Part shown: positions 24,485 through 34,028 of the stretch, piece by piece
How positions within the stretch are numbered: position 1 is the stretch's first letter
How the letters are laid out: the number at the start of each line of letters is the position of its first letter
Assembly: GCA_023421675.1 (NCBI GenBank)
Contig: JAEZTC010000013.1
Location: forward strand, 248,001 to 312,000
Reading direction: 5' to 3'
Source of the DNA: Bacillota bacterium
GTDB lineage: Bacteria; Bacillota; Clostridia; Acetivibrionales; JANLFN01
DNA: 64,000 bases
Program-made: the position numbers and the translations under genes
Notes under the pieces: generated by a model
Database searches by the model: none
Seen by the model: the letters and a program-made list of their open reading frames with translations, nothing else
Told to the model about the DNA's origin: nothing

Positions 24485-25603
24485 ATGTCTGATAAAAAAA
24501 CTATTGCCGTGGTATTCGGGGGTCAGTCTTCTGAACATGAAGTTTCCAGGGTCTCAGCCCAATCAGTTATAAGTAACATAAATAAAGATAAATTTAATAT
24601 AGTAATGTTTGGAATAACCAAGGATGGCAGATGGCTTCATTATGATGGTCCTGTAGAATGCCTTGGAACAGGAGAATGGCAGGCTATTGCAGAAGCTAAA
24701 AATTCCAGAATGCTTTCTGATGGCAGTGCTCCACTTGTACCAGCCGGTTCCTCAGCAAAAGGGATTTTCAAGCTTTCTGACGGAGGTACGCCTTCGATAG
24801 ATGTTGTCTTCCCGGTTTTACATGGCTGTAATGGTGAAGATGGTACTGTACAGGGACTTTTTGAATTGGCTGGAATACCGTATATAGGCCCGGGAGTACT
24901 CGGCTCGGCAATTGGAATGGATAAGGTATATTCCAAGATTATATTTGAAAAGGAAGGTCTTCCTCAGGGGAAGTATGTAGTTTGTTACAGGAAGCAAATA
25001 GCATCTGATATTGATCAAGTTATAAAAGATGTTGAAAAAGTATTGGAATACCCTTGCTTTATCAAGCCTTCAAATGCAGGGTCTTCGGTTGGTGTGGGAA
25101 AGGCTCATAATCGTAAGGAGTTGGCAGATTTTCTGGAAAATGCCGCAAGATATGACAGGAAGGTTCTTGTAGAAGAATTTATAAACGGACGTGAGATTGA
25201 ATGTGCGGTTCTGGGCAACGATGAACCTATGGCTTCAACTGTAGGAGAAGTAGTCCCTTGCAACGAATTTTACGATTATAATGCAAAATATCTCGATAAT
25301 AGTTCAAAAACAGTAATTCCTGCGGATTTGCCAGCAGCTACAATTGCAGAAATAAGGGATTACGCAGTCAGAGCATTTAAATCACTTGATCTTGCAGGCC
25401 TGACAAGAGTTGATTTTTTTGTTCACAAAGAGACTGGAAAGGTATATATTAATGAGGTTAATACATTACCGGGCTTTACAAGTATAAGTATGTATCCGCA
25501 GCTTTGGGAAGCATCCGGAATTCCATACGGTGAAATGATTGAAAGGCTTGCCGAACTTGCTATAGAAAGATTTGAAGATAATAAAAAGGAAGTTAACAGA
25601 TAA
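24485..25603 (+). CDS. ddl: D-alanine--D-alanine ligase
   Basis: The 372-residue ATP-grasp enzyme joins two D-alanines for the peptidoglycan stem peptide. Visible are the N-terminal VVFGGQSSEHEVSRVSA block, the central VFPVLHGCNGEDGTVQGLFEL, PYIGPGVLGSAIGMDK, the ATP-grasp lysines, the omega-loop EFYDYNAKYLD, and the metal-binding RVDFF and NEVNTLPGFT. The Tyr in the omega loop (YDY) fits a D-Ala-D-Ala rather than a D-Ala-D-lactate (vancomycin-resistance) ligase. ATG 24485 follows AAGGAG. It begins a cell-wall/translation run with murI, and dapB lies just upstream on the opposite strand. Confidence 0.96.
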   Translation: MSDKKTIAVVFGGQSSEHEVSRVSAQSVISNINKDKFNIVMFGITKDGRWLHYDGPVECLGTGEWQAIAEAKNSRMLSDGSAPLVPAGSSAKGIFKLSDGGTPSIDVVFPVLHGCNGEDGTVQGLFELAGIPYIGPGVLGSAIGMDKVYSKIIFEKEGLPQGKYVVCYRKQIASDIDQVIKDVEKVLEYPCFIKPSNAGSSVGVGKAHNRKELADFLENAARYDRKVLVEEFINGREIECAVLGNDEPMASTVGEVVPCNEFYDYNAKYLDNSSKTVIPADLPAATIAEIRDYAVRAFKSLDLAGLTRVDFFVHKETGKVYINEVNTLPGFTSISMYPQLWEASGIPYGEMIERLAELAIERFEDNKKEVNR

Positions 25604-25648
25604 AACACTGCACTAAACAAGAAAAAATAGGGGGAAAATATAATTTAT

Positions 25649-26455
25649 ATGGATAACAGACCTATAGGGGTGTTTGATTCGGGGTTGGGCGGTCTCACTG
25701 TTCTAAAGGAAATTATGGAGCTTATACCATCCGAGAGTATAGTTTATTTTGGTGACTGCGGTCGAGCTCCTTATGGTACAAAATCGAAGGAAATGGTAAT
25801 TAAATATACTTTTCAGGATATAAGATTTTTGATGGAACATGATATAAAAATGATGGTTATAGCATGTAATACAATGAGTGCATGCAGCCTGGAAAGCGTA
25901 AAGCATGACTTTGATATACCGGTAATAGAAGTTGTTCAGCCTGGAAGCCACTGTGCTGTACGGGAGACAAAAAACCGAAGAGTCGGCGTTATTGGAACCT
26001 CTGCGACTGTAGGAAGCGGAGTTTATGAGAAGACTATAAAAAGTATAGATAATTCTATAGAAGTGTTTTCCAAAGCCTGTCCTTTATTTGTCAACCTGGT
26101 TGAAGAGGGCTGGTGGGAGAACGATATTGCTTATCAAATTGCAAATGAGTATCTTAACGATTTAAAGAAGGAACACATTGATACACTTGTACTTGGATGT
26201 ACTCATTATCCTCTTTTAAAAGGAGTAATCCAGAGAGTAATGGGTGAGGATGTTAAGCTTGTAAGTTCCGCTATGGAGGTTGCAAAGGTTGTCAGGGAAG
26301 TTATGCAAAAGGACAGCATGCTTAGAGACAACAAGCTAAATCCTATTTATAAGTATTATACTAGTGACAGCATTGAAAAATTTGATTCCCTTGGCAGTTC
26401 AATACTGGGAAAATACATTGATTGTGCTGAACGGGTAGAAATTGATAAGTATTAG
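25649..26455 (+). CDS. murI: Glutamate racemase
   Basis: The 268-residue enzyme interconverts L- and D-glutamate, giving the D-Glu of peptidoglycan. It opens IGVFDSGLGGLTVLKEI. The two catalytic cysteines are in ACNTMSA (about residue 73) and LGCTHYPLL (about residue 184), with the supporting YFGDCGRAPYG loop. Length is normal. ATG 25649 is 13 bases from GGGGGA (25631-25636), a long spacing for this genome. It follows ddl by 45 bases and is likely cotranscribed. Confidence 0.95.
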   Translation: MDNRPIGVFDSGLGGLTVLKEIMELIPSESIVYFGDCGRAPYGTKSKEMVIKYTFQDIRFLMEHDIKMMVIACNTMSACSLESVKHDFDIPVIEVVQPGSHCAVRETKNRRVGVIGTSATVGSGVYEKTIKSIDNSIEVFSKACPLFVNLVEEGWWENDIAYQIANEYLNDLKKEHIDTLVLGCTHYPLLKGVIQRVMGEDVKLVSSAMEVAKVVREVMQKDSMLRDNKLNPIYKYYTSDSIEKFDSLGSSILGKYIDCAERVEIDKY

Positions 26456-26528
26456 GAAGGTTTAAGAAATCAGTAAAATGCGTAATACTATCATGTGCAC
26501 TATTGCACTGCCTTAAGGAGGAAAGTTG

Positions 26529-26975
26529 TTGAGTAAGAAGGTAATAATCAATGTAAAAGGAACTCAAAAATATGAGGACAGGGAATCTGATGGAATGGAG
26601 CTTGTCACTGAAGGAAAGTATTATAAAAAAGATGATGCTTTTTTCATTACATATAAGGAAAGTGAAGTCACGGGAATGGAGGGGACAACCACTACCCTGA
26701 AGGTTTCGGAAGGTATAGTAACCCTGATGAGGTTTGGTTCTGTAAATTCTCACTTTATTTTTGAAAGAGGACAAAAACATCTATCGTATTATGAAACTCC
26801 CCATGGAACATTCACTATAGGGGTATTGGCGAATAATGTAAACATAAACATAGATGATGACGGCGGAGAAATATTTGTAGGCTATGAGCTTGAAGTTGAT
26901 AATAATAAAACAGGAAGTAATGATTTTCATATGTTGATAAGAGAGGCAGGACAGGTTGATGGCGAACTTAATTGA
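26529..26975 (+). CDS. DUF1934 family protein (YwiB-like)
   Basis: The 148-residue protein starts at TTG 26529, 7 bases after AAGGAGG; another TTG at 26526 is closer to the ribosome site. It is a beta-rich, calycin-like domain: KVIINVKGTQKYEDRESDGMELVTEG, then VTGMEGTTTTLKVSEGIVTLMRFGSVNSHFIFERGQKHLSYYETPHGTFTIGV. Bacillus YwiB shares this plan, and its gene also lies immediately upstream of argS. Here the stop overlaps argS by 17 bases, implying coupled translation. The biochemical role is unknown. Confidence 0.88.
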   Translation: MSKKVIINVKGTQKYEDRESDGMELVTEGKYYKKDDAFFITYKESEVTGMEGTTTTLKVSEGIVTLMRFGSVNSHFIFERGQKHLSYYETPHGTFTIGVLANNVNINIDDDGGEIFVGYELEVDNNKTGSNDFHMLIREAGQVDGELN

Positions 26976-28653
26976 AAAAATCGGACTTGATATCAAGAAG
27001 GTTATAGGGGATTCAATTTCAAAGGCTGTTGAAGCAGGGGAAATACCGGCTGTAGAAGTGTCTGAAATAACTGTCGAAATTCCAAGGGAAAAGGAACACG
27101 GTGATTTTTCAACAAACATAGCAATGCAGCTTGTAAAACAGGTTAGAAAAGCTCCTAAAATTGTTGCTGACATAATCATTAAAAATCTTAATCTTGAGGG
27201 AACATATATTGATAAAGTTGATTGTGCGGGAGCTGGCTTTATCAATTTCTATCTTAATAACAACTGGCTTTATGATACTCTTAAAGTAATACAGGATGAA
27301 GGTAACAGCTATGGAAAAATAAATGTTGGACAGGGACAGAAGGTAATGGTGGAATTTGTTAGTGCAAATCCTACCGGACCGCTTCACATGGGAAATGCAC
27401 GCGGCGGCGCACTTGGAGATTGTATAGCAAGCGTGTTGCAAGCGGCAGGCTATGATGTTACAAGAGAATTTTATATTAACGATGCCGGTAACCAGATAGA
27501 AAAATTCGGATACTCTCTCGAAGCAAGATATATTCAATTGCTAAAAGGTGATAATGCAGTGGAATTCCCTGAAGACGGCTACCATGGAGAAGATATAATC
27601 GAGCACATGAAAAATTACATAGAAGAATATGGAGACAAGCTGCTTGAGGCGGATTCTGCCGAAAGAAGGCAGTTATTTGCCAGGTATGCACTTGAAAGAA
27701 ACCTTAAGAGAATAAAAGAGGATCTTGCAAGCTATGGTATAAATTTTGACATATGGTTTTCGGAACAGTCCTTATATGACAGCGGGGATATTAAAAACAC
27801 TCTTGAGCTTCTCCAGGAAAAGGGTTTGACCTATGAGAAGGAAGGAGCAATCTGGTTTAAGTCGTCTGAATTCGGCAGTGAAAAAGATGAGGTTATCGTC
27901 AGGAATAACGGATTGCCGACTTACTATTTATCAGATATAGCTTATCACAGAAACAAGTTTGAAAAGCGTAAATTTGACAGGGTTATAAACTTGTGGGGCG
28001 CTGATCATCACGGACACGTTGCCAGAATGAAGGGTGCGGTTGAAGCGGTCGGAATAGACCCAAACAAATTGGAAGTAGTTTTGTTCCAGCTTGTAAGACT
28101 GCTTAGAAACGGTGAAGTTGCCAGAATGTCTAAAAGAACTGGAAAGGCTATTTCACTTGCTGACCTTCTTGAAGAGGTAGGAAGGGATGCTGCGAGATTC
28201 ACATTCAATACAAAGGCATCAGGAAACCATCTGGACTTTGACCTTGATCTTGTAGTTAAAAAATCAAATGAAAACCCCGTTTATTATGTTCAATATGCAC
28301 ATGCAAGAATTTGCAGCATGCTTAAACTGCTTAGTGAGGAAGGTATAAGTGTTGCTGATTCTAAAAAAGCAGATCTCTCAGTACTTGATAAAAAAGAAGA
28401 AAAGGAACTTATAAAAAAGCTTGCAGAATATCCGGAAGAAATAAGGCTTTCGGCTCAATCGCTTGAACCAAGCAGACTTACTCGTTATGTTCAGGATGTT
28501 GCTGCGCTTTTCCACAGCTTTTATAATGCCTGCAGGGTTAAAGGCGAGGAAGAAAATATTATGAAGGCTAGAATTATTCTTGTTGACTGCACAAGAATAG
28601 TAATTTCCAATGTACTTAACCTGCTAAGTATTTCAGCACCTGAGAGAATGTAA
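26959..28653 (+). CDS. argS: Arginyl-tRNA synthetase
   Basis: The 564-residue class I enzyme charges tRNA-Arg. The N-terminal additional domain (about 1-110) is followed by the HIGH variant FVSANPTGPLHMGNARGG and by the KMSKS-like ARMSKRTG at about residue 395. The C-terminal DALR anticodon-binding domain (about 440-564) begins YYVQYAHARICSML and includes LTRYVQDVAALFHSFYNACRV. ATG 26959 overlaps the end of the DUF1934 gene; a weak GGACAGG precedes it. Confidence 0.96.
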   Translation: MANLIEKIGLDIKKVIGDSISKAVEAGEIPAVEVSEITVEIPREKEHGDFSTNIAMQLVKQVRKAPKIVADIIIKNLNLEGTYIDKVDCAGAGFINFYLNNNWLYDTLKVIQDEGNSYGKINVGQGQKVMVEFVSANPTGPLHMGNARGGALGDCIASVLQAAGYDVTREFYINDAGNQIEKFGYSLEARYIQLLKGDNAVEFPEDGYHGEDIIEHMKNYIEEYGDKLLEADSAERRQLFARYALERNLKRIKEDLASYGINFDIWFSEQSLYDSGDIKNTLELLQEKGLTYEKEGAIWFKSSEFGSEKDEVIVRNNGLPTYYLSDIAYHRNKFEKRKFDRVINLWGADHHGHVARMKGAVEAVGIDPNKLEVVLFQLVRLLRNGEVARMSKRTGKAISLADLLEEVGRDAARFTFNTKASGNHLDFDLDLVVKKSNENPVYYVQYAHARICSMLKLLSEEGISVADSKKADLSVLDKKEEKELIKKLAEYPEEIRLSAQSLEPSRLTRYVQDVAALFHSFYNACRVKGEEENIMKARIILVDCTRIVISNVLNLLSISAPERM

Positions 28654-28664
28654 GGAGTGATTGA

Positions 28665-29300
28665 ATGAATATAAAATGGCTGCAGCATGCCTGTTTTCTG
28701 CTCACAGCAGAGAATGGGACCAGAGTTTTAACTGATCCTCCGCATGAGTATACGGGATACAAACCTGATAAAACGGCTGCCGACATTGTAACAATGAGTC
28801 ATCAGCATAAAGACCATTGTGACATTCAAATAGCTGAAGGCGAATTTATTTCTATAGATAAACCGGGAAAGTACTCATATAAAAACATACAAGTAAGCGG
28901 AATACATACATTTCATGATGAATTCGAAGGAGCCAAAAGAGGTAAGAATATAGTTTTTGTGTTTGATATTGATGGGATGAGGGTATGCCATTGCGGTGAC
29001 CTTGGCCATCAGCTTTCTATCAAGCAGTTGGAGGAAATCGGGAAGGTAGATATCCTTCTCGTTCCTGTAGGATCTGTTTATACTATTAATTATGCCGGAG
29101 CAATAAAGGTTATGGAAAGTCTCAAACCTAAGGTTACAATTGCAATGCATTTTAAAACACAAGCACTTACCTTTGAACTTGATACACCTGATAAATTTGT
29201 TGAGTTAACAGGCGCACGAAGACTCTCAGTGGATAATATAGATATTTGTAAGGAAACTATAGGTGAAATTCCCAGTGTAATTCTTTTAAATTATAAATAA
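28665..29300 (+). CDS. Metallo-beta-lactamase-fold hydrolase, UlaG-like
   Basis: The 211-residue protein has the metal-binding motif SHQHKDHCD (HxHxDH) and the later GIHTFHDEFEG and CHCGDLGH ligands of the MBL fold. The overall form (WLQHACFLL...GTRVLTDP) matches the small UlaG/YtkL-like hydrolases that act on various esters, lactones or phosphodiesters. The substrate is unknown. ATG 28665 follows AAGGAGTGA and lies 12 bases after argS, so it belongs to the same operon. The terminator at 29312 ends it. Confidence 0.88.
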   Translation: MNIKWLQHACFLLTAENGTRVLTDPPHEYTGYKPDKTAADIVTMSHQHKDHCDIQIAEGEFISIDKPGKYSYKNIQVSGIHTFHDEFEGAKRGKNIVFVFDIDGMRVCHCGDLGHQLSIKQLEEIGKVDILLVPVGSVYTINYAGAIKVMESLKPKVTIAMHFKTQALTFELDTPDKFVELTGARRLSVDNIDICKETIGEIPSVILLNYK

Positions 29301-29311
29301 ACAATTTAGGT

Positions 29312-29346
29312 AAAAGAGCCGATACATTACATGTACGGCTCTTTTT
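29312..29346 (+). terminator. Rho-independent terminator after the MBL gene
   Basis: A stem of about 12 pairs (29312-29324 with 29333-29345, one bulged A) is followed by T5. Confidence 0.88.
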
Positions 29347-29377
29347 AGTACATAATCCAAAATATGAAAGGTTTTTT

Positions 29378-32377
29378 ATGAACAAAAATTTCACTAAATA
29401 CATTAAAAAAATAAACAGGTTTGTATTGTCAGCAGCAGTTGCTTTATCTGTAACAGCTTCTAGTATTCCGGCATTTGCCGAGACACCTGAGACTTCTTTT
29501 ACAGGTTCTTCAGATGCATCCGCTGTATTGAATAATTTAAGATATAATGATGTTAGAAATTCTAATACATGGGCAAAGGAAGCTATTTATGAACAAGGTG
29601 CCCTTGATATAATAAAGGGCTTTGGAAGCCAGACTTTTGGGCTTAATACTACTCTTTCCAAGGAACAGGCTATTTCAATAGCTTACAGAATGGCTGGAAG
29701 AGAAGCAGATGCTCAAAAGGCTGCAGAAGCACTTGATTATGCAAGGTCTCAGGATGATAAAAAAACCAATGCTATAAGCATGTGGTCCGATGGATACCTG
29801 CAGCTCGCTGCCAATGAAGGTTTGATTAGCCAAACAGATTTGAATGATGCTTTTACGCAGGATCAGACTTCCCTTGATGCAACTGCCTTTCATAGAAGTG
29901 CTCCGGCGCAGAGGCAGGAAATGGCTTTTTACATCGCAAAGGTTCTAAAGCTTGATCCGGCATACGAACAGCAGGAAATATTCAATAGCTACAGCGACTG
30001 GTCTTTAGCAGACCCAACAAAGGTACCGTATATAGAGGCGGTTCTTAAAAATAATATTATGAACGGCTCAAATGGGCATTTCTATCCAACCCAGTCACTA
30101 ACCAGGGAACAGGGCGCACAGATTGCTAAAAACGCATCTGATATCGTCCTCCCCATGCGTAAATTTATAAAATATTCCGGTGTTATTGAAGATAAAACAG
30201 CAGTTTCAGATGTATCTGTCAGTGGCAGTATTAACAGGACATTGTTAAGTGTACGTAACAGTAATGGAAACCTTCATGTTATAAATGCAGATAACCCAGT
30301 TAACAGTTCAAGCATGGGCAGAAATGAAGCAAATGGCCAGTATGTTCCGAATAATCAAAAAGAACTGGTGGTTTATAGAAATGGTCAGATAGGTAACAGC
30401 AGTTTGCTTAGGACAGGCGATTCAATTGAGTACATTACTACGCCGGACAACACTGTTAAATTTGTTAATGTAATTAATTCTTCAAGTAGTTCAAGTTATA
30501 TTGCTGTAAGGTTTGAAAGTATAGACCCTGCCGCAAAAAAACTTACAGTAACACAGCTTTATAAAACCAACAGCGCTGATGGTACGGGATCTGTAATGAA
30601 TTCTTCCATAAGCGGCACACCTGCAATATACAGCTTCAGTAACAATGTTACTGTAAACTCAGATGACGGAATTTCAGGTATTAATGAAATAACCTCAGGA
30701 GCTACAGGCGTTGTTACAGTTAATAATGGAATAGTAACTTCCATAAGATTATCCAATTTAAATGGGTATAACAAGGAAACAGGTGTTGTAAGCGGAATAG
30801 TGCAGGACAATAATCCGCAGCTTGGTTATATAACCTTATATAATTCCGATGGTTCGGGGACTGATCCTGATAACGAAAAGCAGTTAATTTTGGGCAGAAC
30901 ATATAATTATAACACGGGAGATTTGGATGTTCAGAAAAATCACTCACCTGCGGCAATTGAGGACATAGAACCTGGAGATACTGTATTCCTGAAGACTGAT
31001 GAGGTTGGTACTGTTGTTTCAATAAGTGCGGTAGACAATTATCAGACAAAATATGCCAAGGTTATTTCAAAAAAACCTTCAAGTATTGCTGTAAGATTTG
31101 ATGACGGTTCACAGCAGATACTTGATGTTCCATCGCAGACACCGGTACTTTCTGATAATAAACTGGTTGGTTACGGCTCTGTTAAAGATGGAGATCGTGT
31201 TCGTTTAATGCTGCATATAACAAATGGCTTCACCAGGATTAAAGAAATTGCAATTGAAGGCAGTAAAGCTGGTGGACAGCTTATTTCCAACGTATATAAA
31301 GGAACAATTTCATATCTAAATGATTCAAAGAATAGTCTGGTTGTTCAAAATGTTCAGGTTTTTGATAATGGCAGATGGCAGAGGACTGATCAAAAGGGCT
31401 TTAAGGATATAAAGCTTTCTAAGGATTGCAGTATATATCTTAATGATAAGGTAATAGATACAAAAACTCTAAGCAGGTATTCCAAAGGAAATGAAGCTTA
31501 TATTGCTGTTAAAAAAGATTATGGCAATGAAGAAAATGCTGTAATGGTAAGCTTCAGAAACAGTGGGGATACAGAAGCCTTATATGATGACAGCATTTCC
31601 AATGCTGTTCCGGGATCCAATATGTTTAGTCTTATGAATTCATATAAAACTGTATCCTATGGGCCTGGCTCAATAATCATTAAAGATGGAAGACTAGTCA
31701 CAGGCAGCAGCCTTACCGGTGATGACAGCGCTTACATAGTTGCAAACTTGAATAACTATGGTACTGATAAATATTATGCAGGAGTAGTCCAGGTAAGTGA
31801 AAGACCAAACTCCAACTTTATTCAGATTTACCGTGCTAGAATTTCAAATATTAATGAAAATCAGGACTTTACTGTTGAGTCATTCTCACAGTTAAACGGA
31901 AATACATGGCAGTATAACAACACACCTAAAACATTTATTCTTAAGAGCAATACAAGAATACTTGATGATTCGGGTGTGGTTAACCAAAGAGACTTTATTT
32001 CATACGGTGATAGCAGTTATGTAGGTAAAGTTGTATATATACTTGCCAATAATCTTGACACTGTAATGATAAGCGAAGCTCCATTTGGTAATGCGTTGGT
32101 AAAAGGAACCATATATGATACATCAAATGGTGGTACCGGCAGTGGTTCATCAGGAACAGCGACATTTAAGCTGAGAAACGCAAAGGCATTTAATCCTAAT
32201 ACAAACCTATGGACAGATAGTAATACTATTACTATTGGAACACTTAATGATACAATTGTTATAAAAAATAATTCAATAGCTACTGTTGACGACCTAAAGA
32301 ACGGAGACAGTATAAGGGTTATAAAGGCGGATAATACTCCTACCGGTAATGGTTACATAATATTTGTAGAAAAATAA
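29378..32377 (+). CDS. Large S-layer-homology-domain surface protein
   Basis: The 999-residue exported protein has a signal peptide (about 1-36, ending SSIPAFAE). N-terminal S-layer homology (SLH) repeats cover about 50-265, for example WAKEAIYEQGALDIIKGFG and VPYIEAVLKNNIMNG followed by LTREQGAQIAKNA. SLH modules bind secondary wall polymers and anchor proteins to the cell wall. The remaining 730 residues are Ser/Thr/Asn/Gly-rich beta modules with repeated GTI/GVV...DDLKNGDSIRV-like strands, suggesting an extended stalk or S-layer subunit. No catalytic motif was seen. ATG 29378 follows AAAGG. It lies 19 bases before a second SLH gene, and the two are likely an operon. Confidence 0.88.
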   Translation: MNKNFTKYIKKINRFVLSAAVALSVTASSIPAFAETPETSFTGSSDASAVLNNLRYNDVRNSNTWAKEAIYEQGALDIIKGFGSQTFGLNTTLSKEQAISIAYRMAGREADAQKAAEALDYARSQDDKKTNAISMWSDGYLQLAANEGLISQTDLNDAFTQDQTSLDATAFHRSAPAQRQEMAFYIAKVLKLDPAYEQQEIFNSYSDWSLADPTKVPYIEAVLKNNIMNGSNGHFYPTQSLTREQGAQIAKNASDIVLPMRKFIKYSGVIEDKTAVSDVSVSGSINRTLLSVRNSNGNLHVINADNPVNSSSMGRNEANGQYVPNNQKELVVYRNGQIGNSSLLRTGDSIEYITTPDNTVKFVNVINSSSSSSYIAVRFESIDPAAKKLTVTQLYKTNSADGTGSVMNSSISGTPAIYSFSNNVTVNSDDGISGINEITSGATGVVTVNNGIVTSIRLSNLNGYNKETGVVSGIVQDNNPQLGYITLYNSDGSGTDPDNEKQLILGRTYNYNTGDLDVQKNHSPAAIEDIEPGDTVFLKTDEVGTVVSISAVDNYQTKYAKVISKKPSSIAVRFDDGSQQILDVPSQTPVLSDNKLVGYGSVKDGDRVRLMLHITNGFTRIKEIAIEGSKAGGQLISNVYKGTISYLNDSKNSLVVQNVQVFDNGRWQRTDQKGFKDIKLSKDCSIYLNDKVIDTKTLSRYSKGNEAYIAVKKDYGNEENAVMVSFRNSGDTEALYDDSISNAVPGSNMFSLMNSYKTVSYGPGSIIIKDGRLVTGSSLTGDDSAYIVANLNNYGTDKYYAGVVQVSERPNSNFIQIYRARISNINENQDFTVESFSQLNGNTWQYNNTPKTFILKSNTRILDDSGVVNQRDFISYGDSSYVGKVVYILANNLDTVMISEAPFGNALVKGTIYDTSNGGTGSGSSGTATFKLRNAKAFNPNTNLWTDSNTITIGTLNDTIVIKNNSIATVDDLKNGDSIRVIKADNTPTGNGYIIFVEK

Positions 32378-32396
32378 TCTTGATGGGGTGGCACAT

Positions 32397-33920
32397 ATGA
32401 AAAAATATCTGAAAATAATAATAAGCATGGCAATAATAATGGGACTGCTTTTTCCTTCGGCAGCATATGCAAGTCAGGGGGAAAATGGGTATGAAGGGGG
32501 GCTGTCAACACAGATACTTCCAGCTAAAACTGCCAGTAAAACTTCATATAATTATTCGGAAATGTGTTTTATAACGGGCAAACCTGTTAAATTTACCGGA
32601 ACGCTTACCATATCAAAATCATCAAAGGCTAATGGAGTTACAGCGACTTATTCATATAGCCTTGCAAACACGCAAAGTAAAGCTACTCTTACGCGTACGC
32701 TTGTTTATAATACTAAGCTTACAAAAGATGCTAACGGACAAACTATAGAAGAAACCTCATTCGGTAAAACACCAACTGAAGTTATTAAATTTGATAAGAA
32801 TGTTTATACGCTTACTAATTATCAATTGACAAAAACAAATATTATTGATTCTGTGCCTGTTTCAAATTATTTTTCTGGTAACATACAAAGCTTGAAGGAA
32901 TACAATGTTGGAAGCAACCCTGTAACAGGGAAAATGAAAGTGGAAACAACTGGTCAATTCTATGGCTATGACCAGTATTGGAGCAGTTCCGAGGTCCAAA
33001 CACTTGACTCCCTTTATAGTTATGAAAGTAATGATGCAAAAGAAAAGTGGGGAGGGTCTGTAAGCGTAACCGTTTCGTCAAGTGCTGTTAAAGATTTGAA
33101 GTACCAGGAAAATAAACCTGACCAAATAAGTTTTGACGGAGGTTACATTCAAACCCAACAAAATGACAGTGTTCTGGACTATAGCAGTGAAATGCCTGAA
33201 TTTGATTCAAAGGGTATTTCTACTGATAATGTTGTAAAATCACAGGATAGTATAAAGCTGGAGGCATTTCCTACACAAACTAGATTGCCGGTAACAGACC
33301 TGAATTATCTTAGAGGTAATTGGGCGGAAAATGATATAAAACTGTTATTCAGTATTGGAGCGTTTAAAACTGCAAGCGGTAAATTTGATCCTCAGAAATT
33401 TATAACAAGAGCAGAATTTGCTTCAGCACTGATAAACTCAGTAAAGGATATACCTGCTGATCCGGCAGTAAAGACGACAACTAACAAAACAAGTTCTAAA
33501 ACAAAGGTTACATCTCCATTTAACGATGTTCCGGTTAGCAGCCTTTACTTCAATGATATAAACACTGCCTATAAGAAGGGTATATTCAGCGGTAGCGGAA
33601 ACAATAATTTTGGACCTGATGAAACAATTTCTCTTGCGGAGGCAGTATACGTGTTCATAAGGGCGATAGGGCTCCAGAATATGGCTCCAAATACCAATGC
33701 TGTAACGATGTTTAAGGATAATGACAGTATCCCTTCCTTTGCAAGAAGTTCAATGTATGTAGCAGAGCAAATCGGGCTTATACACGCAGATGACCGCGGT
33801 TATATTAACCCTAACAGCAAGATAACTAAAGCCAAGGCTGCTGTCATGCTGAATGGGCTTATAGATTACATGAGAAACGGAATATCAAAGGATTACAGAG
33901 AAAACATATTGAATTATTAA
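32397..33920 (+). CDS. S-layer-homology protein with C-terminal SLH domains
   Basis: The 507-residue protein starts at ATG 32397 behind GGGGTGG; GTG 32388 overlaps that site. It has a signal peptide (about 1-26, cleaved near AYAS). The unknown N-terminal domain (about 30-290) is Ser/Thr/Lys-rich. Three SLH repeats lie at about 300-500: NWAENDIKLLFSIGAFKTASG, FNDVP...YKKGIFSGSG, and SMYVAEQIGLIHADDRGYI. The SLH block is at the C-terminus, opposite to the preceding gene, so the two proteins probably anchor with different polarity. No enzyme motif was found. The terminator at 33933 follows. Confidence 0.88.
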   Translation: MKKYLKIIISMAIIMGLLFPSAAYASQGENGYEGGLSTQILPAKTASKTSYNYSEMCFITGKPVKFTGTLTISKSSKANGVTATYSYSLANTQSKATLTRTLVYNTKLTKDANGQTIEETSFGKTPTEVIKFDKNVYTLTNYQLTKTNIIDSVPVSNYFSGNIQSLKEYNVGSNPVTGKMKVETTGQFYGYDQYWSSSEVQTLDSLYSYESNDAKEKWGGSVSVTVSSSAVKDLKYQENKPDQISFDGGYIQTQQNDSVLDYSSEMPEFDSKGISTDNVVKSQDSIKLEAFPTQTRLPVTDLNYLRGNWAENDIKLLFSIGAFKTASGKFDPQKFITRAEFASALINSVKDIPADPAVKTTTNKTSSKTKVTSPFNDVPVSSLYFNDINTAYKKGIFSGSGNNNFGPDETISLAEAVYVFIRAIGLQNMAPNTNAVTMFKDNDSIPSFARSSMYVAEQIGLIHADDRGYINPNSKITKAKAAVMLNGLIDYMRNGISKDYRENILNY

Positions 33921-33932
33921 GCAAAGATAAAG

Positions 33933-33973
33933 ACAGGCAGGAAATGTAAATAATTTCTGTCTGTTATTTTTTT
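33933..33973 (+). terminator. Rho-independent terminator after the second SLH gene
   Basis: An imperfect 10-11 pair stem (33933-33943 with 33955-33964), followed by TATTTTTTT to 33973. Confidence 0.8.
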
Positions 33974-34028
33974 GTAGAAAGTGATAATCTATCTATATAC
34001 TTAAAATTTAGCAAAAAGGGGAATTACT